A DNA stretch of 64,000 nucleotides, from positions 124,001 through 188,000 of the forward strand of contig NZ_HG726026.1 in NCBI RefSeq assembly GCF_000499785.1, in the 5' to 3' direction. The DNA is from Bacteroides neonati. GTDB lineage: Bacteria; Bacteroidota; Bacteroidia; Bacteroidales; Bacteroidaceae. Positions 1 through 7,314 of this stretch are shown here, one piece after another; positions within the stretch are counted from its first letter, which is position 1; each line of letters opens with the position of its first letter. Below the pieces are notes generated by a model. The model saw only the letters and a list, made by a program, of their open reading frames with translations, did not search any database and was not told the DNA's origin. The position numbers and the translations under genes are program-made.

Positions 1-2
1 AT

Positions 3-314
3 CATCCGGAGTTATTGGATAGAGCTGTGTGGAGAAGGTTCCAGATCAAAATATCCCTGCCAATTCCAACAAGGGTGAATATTGTTTCATGGCTAGATCA
101 ATTTCAAAATAAGCATAGAATTCGATTTGAATATGCTTCTGAAACGATAGCTAAAAAACTATTAGGGATAAATTATGCTGAATTAGAAGAATTTGGTCTG
201 TCAATATTAAGACAGTATGTATTATCTTTACCGGATTCAAATATGAAAGACATTGTATCTAATGAGTTGAAAAATAAAGCAAATAATATATCTGACTCAG
301 AGTCTAAGAAATAA
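3..314 (+). CDS. AAA+ ATPase, C-terminal end only (IetA-like), cut by window edge
   Basis: The reading frame is open to the left edge, so only the last 103 residues are seen. It starts HPELLDRAVWRRF, the stretch typical of the end of an AAA+ ATPase core (sensor 2 region, arginine-rich), followed by a small helical lid with PTRVNIVSWLDQF and a polar lysine-rich tail. The Walker motifs would lie outside the window. The stop is 8 bp before the subtilase gene, so the two are almost certainly co-transcribed. An AAA+ ATPase directly upstream of a subtilisin-like protease is the layout of the IetA/IetS anti-phage pair. The ATPase assignment is firm from the motif; the IetA name rests on context. No internal start should be taken as real: the gene begins upstream. 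Confidence 0.75.
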   Translation, partial: HPELLDRAVWRRFQIKISLPIPTRVNIVSWLDQFQNKHRIRFEYASETIAKKLLGINYAELEEFGLSILRQYVLSLPDSNMKDIVSNELKNKANNISDSESKK

Positions 315-322
315 TTTATATT

Positions 323-2893
323 ATGCCAAATAATCATCCTTTATTATTTTTCCCAGAACCTATTTCACTTCAAAAAAAGGCAGGAGTTCGATTCATTCCG
401 AAATCTATATCTTATCCATCAAATGATAGACAAACGGAACGTTTATCCCCATTGTTTGATGCATTATGTAGATCATTTGAACATCAAAGAGTTGATATTC
501 AAAACACACCTGTGGGAATAGACCCCGAACAGGTGCTCGTATTTGAGACTATAGGCAATGTAGAGAACTTCATTATAGCAATCGGAAAGACAGATGGCTT
601 GGAATGGATGGGTGAGATAGAATTGGATGATATATGTCCTTCTGATGATTTTCATTATACTGAGGTTGGATCAGAAGAAAAAAGTCTTCATGGGCGATTA
701 TTTTTAACAATGACTAACCAGAGGGCTATGACTGAAATGTTATCTCTTTGGAGAGAGTACTCTGCTAATCCAAACATCAGATTCCGAAAAGGATTAAATG
801 GATTTAAGGCTTTATTTAAACAACTTTATACTATCCGTAGATGGGATGTGCAGGATCGTTTAATCGAAACTAATGTTATTGAATATTGGAAAAAAGATAT
901 AGAAGCAAATGAACAGAATATCCGTTTTGAATTACAATTGTGGTATAGTGCATCTGCTGAAAAAAGAGATACATCATTTCGTAGGGTATCTACCATCGTT
1001 GAATCATTAAACGGAAGATGCCTAGTTCACTCTGTTATTGAAGAAATATCTTATCACAGTATATTAGTAGAATTGCCATCAACTGCTATACAGGATATTA
1101 TCAGTACCCAAGACACTCAGTTGGTGAGATGTGATCAGGTGATGTTTTTTAGGCCATCTGGACAAATAGCAATTGTCTCAGATATTGAATCCGATGGGTT
1201 TGTTAGTGATGAGTTTTCTGATGATGAATTGCCAAGTGGTGAACCAGAAGCAGCTATTTTTGATGGACTTCCTGTTAATAATCACCAGAAGCTATCTAAT
1301 AGAATTATGGTTGATGATCCTGATGATTATAGTGATGGATATACAGTTCAACATAGAGTTCATGGAACAGCAATGAGTTCCTTGATAATACATGGTGATA
1401 TCAATGACAATGAGAAGGCGATATCAACCCCATTATATATTAGACCTATAATGAAGCCTGTAGCTGGGATGTCTAGTTCGATAGAAAAAGTACCTAGCGA
1501 TGTGTTATTTGTTGATTTACTCCACAGGGCAGTTAAGAGATTGTTCGATGGAGAGGGAGATAGCGTTCCTATTGATTCTATTAAACTCATCAACCTGTCT
1601 ATTGGAGATAGCTCCCTGTTGTTTTTTCATTCGATGAGTCCTGCTGCAAAATTATTAGATTGGCTTAGTTGGAAATACAATGTGCTATTTATAATTAGTG
1701 CAGGTAACCATGTTGATGTTCTTGAGATGTCAACCTCATACAGAGACTTCAAGGCATTAAGTGATCAGCAAAAAGAATATATTATCTATAATACTATTAT
1801 CAACGATAGAAGGAATAGAAGAATACTGTCGCCATCAGAGAGTATGAATAATATTACGGTAGGCTCAATAAGCGTAGATAATTCTCCTGAGAATTATTGC
1901 GAAAGGAGAATAAATCCGACTTTACATGTGTTACCAAATGTTTATTCTTCTTTTGGCGGTGGCTATAGGAAGTCCATAAAGCCTGATTTTGTTTATTATG
2001 GTGGAAGACAATTTTTTGATGAACCTTTCTCGGATTTGCAGCCAATGAAATTGAAATATTCTTGTCATTTCGGAACGCCAGGGAATCGAGTAGCTGCTCC
2101 AGCAGATGATTTAAGTAAAACTTGGTTTGTTAGAGGTACCAGTAACGCTGCAGCTTTAATTACTCGTAGAGGGATTCAAATAACAGACACTTTAAAAGAG
2201 CTATTTCAAGAAAATTATTTTTTGCCGCAATATCGCCAATATTTACCGCTAATAATTAAGACACTTCTTACACATGGATGTTCTTGGGGAGAATTAGAGT
2301 CAAATCTCAAAGGAATGTTAAATAGCAGATATAATAATAATGATATAGAGAAGATTATCACTGATTGGACTGGGTACGGAATCCCAGACACCAGCAAGGT
2401 TCAAGAATGCACTCAACAAAGAGTTACGATTCTTGGTTTTGGAGAGATCGGACAAGATAAGTCTCACTTATTTAAATTTCCTCTACCTCCTTCACTTTCA
2501 GGTATACCAGAAAATAGAAAACTGACAATAACTTTATCTTGGTTCACTCCAATAGCATCCAATACTCAAAAATATAGGGTAGCAAATCTTTATTTTGAAG
2601 CAGACAGTAACACTATTGGAGTAACGAGAGATGATGTACAATGGCAAAAGGTCAAAAAAGGTACTTTGCAGCATGAAGTATTTGTAGGTCAGAATGCTGT
2701 AGCATTTGAAGATGACGGAAATATTGCAATACAAGTTACCTGTAAAAAAGATGCTATAAGCTTTGACTATTTAATACCATATTCTATAGCAGTAACGTTA
2801 GAAGTTGCAGAAGAAATAGATATACCGATTTACCAAGAAGTCAGAGATAAGTTATTAACTCCAGTTATTGTAGAGCAAAGCTCTTTATTTTAA
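323..2893 (+). CDS. S8 subtilisin-like serine protease (IetS-like defence protein)
   Basis: An 856-residue protein with a complete subtilase triad: Asp314 (IFDGLP), His347 (HRVHGTAMSS) and Ser607 (RGTSNAAALI), plus oxyanion Asn462 (ISAGNH). There is no signal peptide, so it should act in the cytoplasm. About 300 residues of unassigned N-terminal region precede the protease domain, and a beta-rich C-terminal part of about 200 residues follows it. It lies 8 bp after an AAA+ ATPase tail, which matches the IetA (ATPase)/IetS (subtilase) anti-phage system. The gene is visibly AT-rich next to the genes right of the tRNA, in keeping with transfer on an island. The protease call is very secure; the defence role is inferred from gene order and from the island setting. 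The target is unknown. Confidence 0.85.
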   Translation: MPNNHPLLFFPEPISLQKKAGVRFIPKSISYPSNDRQTERLSPLFDALCRSFEHQRVDIQNTPVGIDPEQVLVFETIGNVENFIIAIGKTDGLEWMGEIELDDICPSDDFHYTEVGSEEKSLHGRLFLTMTNQRAMTEMLSLWREYSANPNIRFRKGLNGFKALFKQLYTIRRWDVQDRLIETNVIEYWKKDIEANEQNIRFELQLWYSASAEKRDTSFRRVSTIVESLNGRCLVHSVIEEISYHSILVELPSTAIQDIISTQDTQLVRCDQVMFFRPSGQIAIVSDIESDGFVSDEFSDDELPSGEPEAAIFDGLPVNNHQKLSNRIMVDDPDDYSDGYTVQHRVHGTAMSSLIIHGDINDNEKAISTPLYIRPIMKPVAGMSSSIEKVPSDVLFVDLLHRAVKRLFDGEGDSVPIDSIKLINLSIGDSSLLFFHSMSPAAKLLDWLSWKYNVLFIISAGNHVDVLEMSTSYRDFKALSDQQKEYIIYNTIINDRRNRRILSPSESMNNITVGSISVDNSPENYCERRINPTLHVLPNVYSSFGGGYRKSIKPDFVYYGGRQFFDEPFSDLQPMKLKYSCHFGTPGNRVAAPADDLSKTWFVRGTSNAAALITRRGIQITDTLKELFQENYFLPQYRQYLPLIIKTLLTHGCSWGELESNLKGMLNSRYNNNDIEKIITDWTGYGIPDTSKVQECTQQRVTILGFGEIGQDKSHLFKFPLPPSLSGIPENRKLTITLSWFTPIASNTQKYRVANLYFEADSNTIGVTRDDVQWQKVKKGTLQHEVFVGQNAVAFEDDGNIAIQVTCKKDAISFDYLIPYSIAVTLEVAEEIDIPIYQEVRDKLLTPVIVEQSSLF

Positions 2894-2967
2894 TTTATAT
2901 AGTATGTACAATGCACACTTAATTTATATGTAACCATCCGATAAAAGTACAGGTAACCACTAAAAAC

Positions 2968-3011
2968 AGAACCACTAAGAACCTTCCATTGGAGTTGACC
3001 TTGGTGGTTCT
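2968..3011 (+). terminator. Hairpin terminator after the subtilase gene
   Basis: Arms 2968-2979 and 3000-3011 (AGAACCAC paired with GTGGTTCT, then four more pairs, one of them G-U) enclose a 20-nt loop and are followed by a T-rich ATTTTG. It sits between the convergent subtilase and umuC genes. The rest of 2894-3185 shows nothing else recognisable. Confidence 0.6.
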
Positions 3012-3185
3012 ATTTTGACTTTTCTTAGATGCCCATTAGAACTGTATTGGAGTTCTGTTAGACTTCTTTGTTTTCAAGCTTTTTTGAAACAACTCTTTCA
3101 TCTCTTTCCAAATCGTTTCTCCAGATAGGGGGTAATTAGATTATTACAGTATGATTTAAAACGAAATTAGCTGAACCTTAGACTT

Positions 3186-4448
3186 TTATTCACACGATAT
3201 CTGAATAAGATCGTCCAAATTGGTCGTATAATTATGGGATATGAACTCTCGCTTTAGTTTCCAATTATGGTTTCCTGCCTGTATTGCTAGCTGAATACAG
3301 TTGCTTCCACTCTTCCGGTTTATCTCGTCTACAACAGATAGAAGCCGTTTCTGCTTATCGGTGTCACGAGGATCGAACAAGTCACGAATAATCGTCTGCT
3401 CATTGGCGATGTCGGAGACTATTACACCGGCCTTTTTGAATTGGTAGCCTTCGCGGTAGATACTTGTTAGTGCCATACGTGCGTAAGCAATAAGCTCTAC
3501 TGTATCGTTGGTGGCAAAGGGTAGTGTGATTACTTTGTTCTGTGAATATTGCATCAGGTCCTCCCTGTGTCTATTGGTGTATATAAATACCATGATTACC
3601 TTTGCGCAGCACTTCTGTTCCCTGAGTTTCTTGGCACAAGCAGAAGTGAAGTTTGCCACAGCTTCCATCAGCGTATCGAACGATGAAATCATTTCGCCGA
3701 ATGATCTGCTGGTGCAGATTGTTTGCTTCTGAGAAACGGTTTCCATTTCAATACAAGGAATACCTCGTAATTCTTTCCATGTGCGTACACCGATAACAGT
3801 CATTTTGGAGCGTACCCATGACTCGCTTTTCTGAGTTAAGTCGTAGGCGGTGTTTACACCGTGGTAATTGAGCATCTTTACCAGTCGGCGGCCAATGCCC
3901 CATACGTCGCCAACATCAAACAACTTCAATGCTTTCTCTCGCTTTTCGTCACTGTCGATAATGCAAGCCCCTTTATAACGAGGATATTTCTTTGCAAATT
4001 TGCTAGCTACTTTTGCAAGGGTTTTCGTTGGGGCGATACCCATGCTTACCGGGATTCCTGTGCCCTTTGTTGTTGTCCTTACGATCATCTGGCCATACTC
4101 GTGTAGGTCGTACTTCTCGAAGCCATTGAAATTTAGAAAGGCTTCATCGATGGAATAGACCTCTATGTCTTCAACGAAGGTGCTAAGAGTTGACATAACG
4201 CGGTGTGACATATCGCCGTAGAGTGAATAGTTAGAAGAGAAAGCTACTAACTGATTTGAATCGAGCAGCGGCTTGATTTTGAATGCCGGCTGCCCCATTG
4301 GAATACCGAGTTTCTTTGCCTCTTCTGATCGGGATATGACACATCCGTCGTTGTTGCTAAGTACTACGACAGGGAATGATCGGAGTGCCGGGTTAAAAAC
4401 ACGTTCACACGATACGAAGAAGTTGTTGCAATCTACCAATCCGTACAT
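3186..4448 (-). CDS. umuC: UmuC, Y-family DNA polymerase V catalytic subunit
   Basis: A 420-residue translesion DNA polymerase, the usual UmuC length. The catalytic acids are visible: Asp6 in LVDCNNFF and Asp101-Glu102 in YSIDEAFLNF. The palm, thumb with helix-hairpin-helix (DVGDVWGIGRRL), and little finger/C-terminal domain are all present. The chosen ATG at 4448 gives the conserved MYGLVDCNN start and lies one base after the umuD stop (TAA-T-ATG), so translation is probably coupled. The frame stays open upstream into umuD, but a start there would be wrong. It copies past DNA lesions together with processed UmuD. Being island cargo, it may raise mutation after damage or during element transfer. 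Confidence 0.95.
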   Translation of the reverse strand: MYGLVDCNNFFVSCERVFNPALRSFPVVVLSNNDGCVISRSEEAKKLGIPMGQPAFKIKPLLDSNQLVAFSSNYSLYGDMSHRVMSTLSTFVEDIEVYSIDEAFLNFNGFEKYDLHEYGQMIVRTTTKGTGIPVSMGIAPTKTLAKVASKFAKKYPRYKGACIIDSDEKREKALKLFDVGDVWGIGRRLVKMLNYHGVNTAYDLTQKSESWVRSKMTVIGVRTWKELRGIPCIEMETVSQKQTICTSRSFGEMISSFDTLMEAVANFTSACAKKLREQKCCAKVIMVFIYTNRHREDLMQYSQNKVITLPFATNDTVELIAYARMALTSIYREGYQFKKAGVIVSDIANEQTIIRDLFDPRDTDKQKRLLSVVDEINRKSGSNCIQLAIQAGNHNWKLKREFISHNYTTNLDDLIQISCE

Positions 4449-4449
4449 A

Positions 4450-4890
4450 TTACTTTCTTCTGCGTCGATTCTTCTTGATGGTATAGGTAACGATTCCCCA
4501 GACGATGAAATCGTTTTCTGATGTGATGGGTATCTCCGGATAGGCTTTGTTTGAGGGTACAAGCCATATAATCGCTGCATCTATCCGTACTCGCTTTAAT
4601 GTAAACTCTCCATCGACGAAACACACGGCGAGATCATCGTTCATTAATTCGAGAGACTTATCGATCACGAGGATATCCCCATCTTCTATTCCCTCTTCTT
4701 TCATGGAATCTCCTTTGACCCGTCCATAGAATGTTGATGATGGGTGCGGAACGAGTTCTTTATTCAAATCGATGGATAGTTCCATGTAATCCTGAGCGGG
4801 CGATGGAAAGCCTGCACGTATCCCTTCTTCGGCATATGGAAGAGGGAGCGTGGTTGATGTGTCGGATGAATAAAGCTCGAGATTTTTCAT
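4450..4890 (-). CDS. umuD: UmuD, self-cleaving LexA-type S24 peptidase subunit
   Basis: A 146-residue protein with the UmuD/LexA S24 fold. Ser62 (KGDSMKEEGI) and Lys99 (FTLKRVR) form the catalytic dyad, and the cleavage site is Ala26-Gly27 in IRAGFPSPAQDY. There is no N-terminal DNA-binding domain, so this is UmuD rather than a LexA repressor. RecA-stimulated self-cleavage gives UmuD', which binds UmuC to make polymerase V. It is the first gene of a two-gene operon with umuC. A Bacteroides-type -7 box (TACCTTTG) and an 11-bp palindrome lie just upstream. Confidence 0.95.
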   Translation of the reverse strand: MKNLELYSSDTSTTLPLPYAEEGIRAGFPSPAQDYMELSIDLNKELVPHPSSTFYGRVKGDSMKEEGIEDGDILVIDKSLELMNDDLAVCFVDGEFTLKRVRIDAAIIWLVPSNKAYPEIPITSENDFIVWGIVTYTIKKNRRRRK

Positions 4891-4894
4891 AGCA

Positions 4895-4918
4895 CAAAGG
4901 TAATGCTTGTTCTGAACA
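4895..4918 (-). promoter_or_regulatory. umuDC promoter -7 box with overlapping palindrome
   Basis: Read on the minus strand, TACCTTTG at 4902-4895 fits TAnnTTTG and lies 5 bases before the umuD ATG, giving a very short leader. Just upstream, in the -7/-33 spacer, is the palindrome TGTTC-T-GAACA (4908-4918). Its position suits a repressor site, possibly a LexA-like SOS box. No clear -33 box is seen. The SOS assignment is inference. Confidence 0.5.
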
Positions 4919-4972
4919 CAGATTACTTTTCTTATGAATTTTTGAGTTAAAAGCGAAAAGAGGTAAGCTGGG

Positions 4973-5004
4973 TTTGCTCGTTTCGATTATTCTCTCCATC
5001 TTTG
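4973..5004 (+). promoter_or_regulatory. Bacteroides-type promoter for the structured RNA
   Basis: A -33 TTTG at 4973-4976 is followed after 20 bp by CATCTTTG at 4997-5004, which differs from TAnnTTTG only at the first base. The predicted start falls at about 5009-5013, which is the base of the long stem of the RNA candidate downstream. It is divergent from the umuDC promoter. Confidence 0.6.
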
Positions 5005-5008
5005 TACT

Positions 5009-5174
5009 GCGTTTTACTGAGAGGCAAGGCAACTTGCTAAGGTTGCTGCGGGCATTATATATGTCCGTAGCTTCGTTATATATACGGCTCCGACCCCCGT
5101 GTGGTGTATTAATGTACCCACTGCCTCTCAGGTGAAACGCAACGGGAAAGCGGAACCGTATTCTTTTTCCGCTT
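5009..5174 (+). ncRNA. Candidate structured RNA (multi-branch, 18-bp closing stem) of unknown class
   Basis: Positions 5009-5026 pair with 5122-5140 to give an 18-bp stem: GCGTTT with AAACGC, a U-G and an A-U pair with one bulged G, then CTGAGAGGCA with TGCCTCTCAG. Inside are four small hairpins: 5029-5033/5042-5046, 5049-5055/5061-5067 (loop UAUAU), 5069-5076/5084-5089 (loop UAUAUAU) and 5101-5108/5115-5121, which abuts the closing stem. A C-rich single strand (5090-5100) joins the last two. A further 8-bp hairpin at 5148-5174 follows, but without a clear T tract. It may be an independent RNA or the leader of the 69-residue ORF at 5192. I do not recognise the family. The pairing is seen directly; the RNA nature is inferred. 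Confidence 0.6.
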
Positions 5175-5191
5175 GATTAATACTTACCCTT

Positions 5192-5401
5192 ATGCGGAAG
5201 ACTATTCAAAACGTTAAGCTCACGAAGGATTTCCTTTCTTATGGTCATTATAGGCTAAATGTTGAGCTTGAGAACGGTAGCATTCTATCGGTTGTCACAG
5301 GAGATACGGAGCTTGTTTCCGATCTTGATTCAGTCGTTGATACAATACGGGAGCGAGCAAAGGAACGAGCTATTGAGTTTGTTATGGCCAATCATAGCTA
5401 A
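5192..5401 (+). CDS. Small unknown protein, 69 residues, next to structured RNA and integrase
   Basis: I do not recognise this protein. It is 69 residues, soluble, with no signal peptide or membrane segment. A beta-strand-like N-terminal half (HYRLNVELENGSILSVVTGD) is followed by an acidic turn and a helix (VVDTIRERAKERAIEFV). It begins 52 bases after the structured RNA candidate and ends at a good hairpin terminator, so one transcript from about 5010 to 5435 could hold both. Its place between umuDC and the integrase suggests an island gene, perhaps regulatory. Coding status is likely but not certain. Confidence 0.5.
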   Translation: MRKTIQNVKLTKDFLSYGHYRLNVELENGSILSVVTGDTELVSDLDSVVDTIRERAKERAIEFVMANHS

Positions 5402-5432
5402 TTGCTCTGTACTGCGAGCAATACAGAGCAAT
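5401..5432. terminator. Bidirectional terminator between the 69-residue ORF and the integrase
   Basis: ATTGCTCTGTA at 5401-5411 pairs perfectly with TACAGAGCAAT at 5422-5432, followed by TTTT on the plus strand. It lies between convergent genes and overlaps the stop of the small ORF. Confidence 0.75.
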
Positions 5433-5455
5433 TTTTACCCTTGATAATTCTGTAC

Positions 5456-6637
5456 TTACTGTTTCAGATTATCAAGGATTTTGCGGATGGCTTCATCTGC
5501 ATGCTTACGCATGATCTTTACGTAATTGAAGATAGGGCGGTTTGCTTTCATACTTTGCCCGATACAATATTCCAAAATCTCTAAAGTCACTCCAAGCTCA
5601 AAGCCATGCTGAACAAATGATTTTCGAGCCGAATAAAACACAACCCGTTTGTCTATTTGTAAATCCTTTGTGAGTTTTCGGATTCTCCCGGCAATGTAAC
5701 AGCTAAGATTGTGGTATGTGAATTTGTATCCTAAATCGATCTTGCCTTTTTTGTTCCTATATTTTAGGATGATTGGTTTTGCTTCTTCGGGTATAGTGAT
5801 GCTGATTGTTTTGTCGCTTCTTTTTGTGTTTTTGGATTTTTCTCTCACATAACTGATCTGCTCCAAAGACTGAAAGTTTATGTCCAGTAGGTCGATAAGG
5901 TTTATTCCACCCAGGTAGTAGGATAGCATGAATAGGTCACGTGCGATGCCAACGCCTTTATCTGTTAGCTGTGCATCTCGGATAAGTATGAGCTCTTCTT
6001 TGGTAATATCAAGTTCACGAACGACCTTTGCCGGAGGCACGTAATATTCGAATGGGTTAATCTCATATTTGACTACTCTGTCCTTTTGTGCTCTATTTAT
6101 GACTGTTCTTAAATGACACATCATCATCCCGATAGTAGTAGGGGATAATTCCCTTGAATTATTAAGAAATCGTTCGTAATTTCTTATGAGCTGGGGCGTA
6201 ATGCTGCTTAATAGGACATCGCCGTTGTTATACTCGGCGAACAGGTCTACTGCTCGTTGAATGAATCCCGAATATCCATGCCTCTTATCTTCTTTAAGCT
6301 CTTTGATGAATGAGTTGGCATATGTGGTAAACGAGTTGTCTTCGTCTAAGCTTACAGAAAATAAGTATTCTCTTAATTGCGATGCGGTGTATCGAGACGG
6401 TTCAATCTTGTCTAACTTATCTTGGTAGTCATTGAGTATTGTTCGTAGCTTCTTGTTGATAACGTTGGCATCCGCTCGATTGACAACCTGTCCGGCTTTG
6501 AACTGTGAAAGATCGTCAATGGAAAATCTAGTTACCAGATAATGTGTCCGCTGACGATGTCCAATTGCTACTCTAATTTTATGGGTACCGCTTTTTGAAA
6601 CTTTGGCGGGAACTACTGCTAATTTTAATGTTGCCAT
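5456..6637 (-). CDS. Tyrosine recombinase (island integrase)
   Basis: A 393-residue Bacteroidetes-type integrase: N-terminal arm-binding region (1-90), SAM-like core-binding domain (about 100-200) and catalytic domain (about 210-393). The C-terminal Arg338 (YSARKS) and nucleophile Tyr372 (FNYVK) are visible. The place where the first catalytic Arg usually lies reads LGGINLIDLL (around residue 246), so that Arg seems absent; IntDOT-type Bacteroides recombinases also lack it. The usual His/Trp before Tyr is replaced by GQS. The start ATG at 6637 is well placed. The gene lies about 150 bp from the 3' end of tRNA-Thr and points away from it, a classic island-end layout. It probably catalyses integration and excision of the element extending left. 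Confidence 0.9.
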   Translation of the reverse strand: MATLKLAVVPAKVSKSGTHKIRVAIGHRQRTHYLVTRFSIDDLSQFKAGQVVNRADANVINKKLRTILNDYQDKLDKIEPSRYTASQLREYLFSVSLDEDNSFTTYANSFIKELKEDKRHGYSGFIQRAVDLFAEYNNGDVLLSSITPQLIRNYERFLNNSRELSPTTIGMMMCHLRTVINRAQKDRVVKYEINPFEYYVPPAKVVRELDITKEELILIRDAQLTDKGVGIARDLFMLSYYLGGINLIDLLDINFQSLEQISYVREKSKNTKRSDKTISITIPEEAKPIILKYRNKKGKIDLGYKFTYHNLSCYIAGRIRKLTKDLQIDKRVVFYSARKSFVQHGFELGVTLEILEYCIGQSMKANRPIFNYVKIMRKHADEAIRKILDNLKQ

Positions 6638-6739
6638 TTTGTGTGATTAAATTAAAGATTCGTTTTGGATTCGTGGTTTAGTCCAAAAGTGGACATTCCA
6701 ATCTTTTTTTTAATCTAGGCAAGAAGAGAAATTGAAATT

Positions 6740-6783
6740 AAAATGGTCTTCATTCGGTTTTAGAGCCATTTGAAGACCATTTT
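6740..6783 (-). terminator. Terminator of tRNA-Thr
   Basis: A perfect 12-bp inverted repeat (AAAATGGTCTTC at 6740-6751 and GAAGACCATTTT at 6772-6783) lies 6 bases beyond the tRNA 3' end on the minus strand, with T-richness on exit. It may also shield the integrase promoter region from tRNA transcription. Confidence 0.7.
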
Positions 6784-6789
6784 ATCAAG

Positions 6790-6862
<73 letters not shown>

Positions 6863-7256
6863 AGGTTCTTGTTTCTGGCGTGCAAAATTACAGATTAATT
6901 TGAAAAAACAAAAAGAAAGCGATTCTTTTTTAACTTTAAATTTTCTTTTAGGCTGGCTGTATAAAGATAAAAGGTATATCTCTACAAAAAAACGTTGGCT
7001 TGGTTGTGATGAATAAGTCTGTTTTTAATATATCTTTTATGTGTTGAAATAGTTGATTTAATACAATAGCTAATAGACTGTTTTAAGAAATTATTTTAAG
7101 CCCGAATTAGTAGATTTATAAATGAAGATTGTGTTTAGAATTTTTTGTTTGTTTTCCAAGAAAACCTTTAAGAAGTAAATGAGGAGTTACAAGATGAATT
7201 ACAATACCTTTAGAAAACTTACGAATACAATAAAGGTATATTATAAAATAATATAC
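6863..7256. other. AT-rich intergenic region upstream of wza
   Basis: No ORF or RNA gene is seen in these roughly 390 bases. Near the right end is a 9-bp inverted repeat, ATACCTTTA at 7204-7212 and TAAAGGTAT at 7231-7239, placed where an activator or repressor of the wza promoter could bind. I see no pair of long inverted repeats of the kind that flank invertible capsule promoters. Confidence 0.5.
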
Positions 7257-7264
7257 TACCTTTG
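7257..7264 (+). promoter_or_regulatory. -7 box of the wza-wzz-wbuC promoter
   Basis: TACCTTTG matches TAnnTTTG and is 50 bases before the wza ATG. No good -33 box is seen at the right distance, which with the inverted repeat at 7204-7239 hints at activator dependence. Confidence 0.5.
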
Positions 7265-7314
7265 CTCTCGATTTGTAATTATAATAAAACTAGTACGGAC
7301 TAATCGAATATTTT

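Noticed and set aside
5009..5140. The multi-stem region as a tRNA or tRNA-like molecule
   Set aside because: The closing stem is 18 bp and the arms do not fit T-arm or anticodon-arm features; no GTTCRA motif is present.
5148..5174. A rho-independent terminator right after the structured RNA
   Set aside because: The 8-bp stem is good, but the T run lies inside the loop side and none follows the stem, so termination here is not well supported.
6863..7314. An invertible capsule promoter upstream of wza
   Set aside because: Only a 9-bp inverted repeat 17 bp apart is present. Phase-variable promoters are flanked by longer repeats further apart, and no nearby invertase specific to it is seen.
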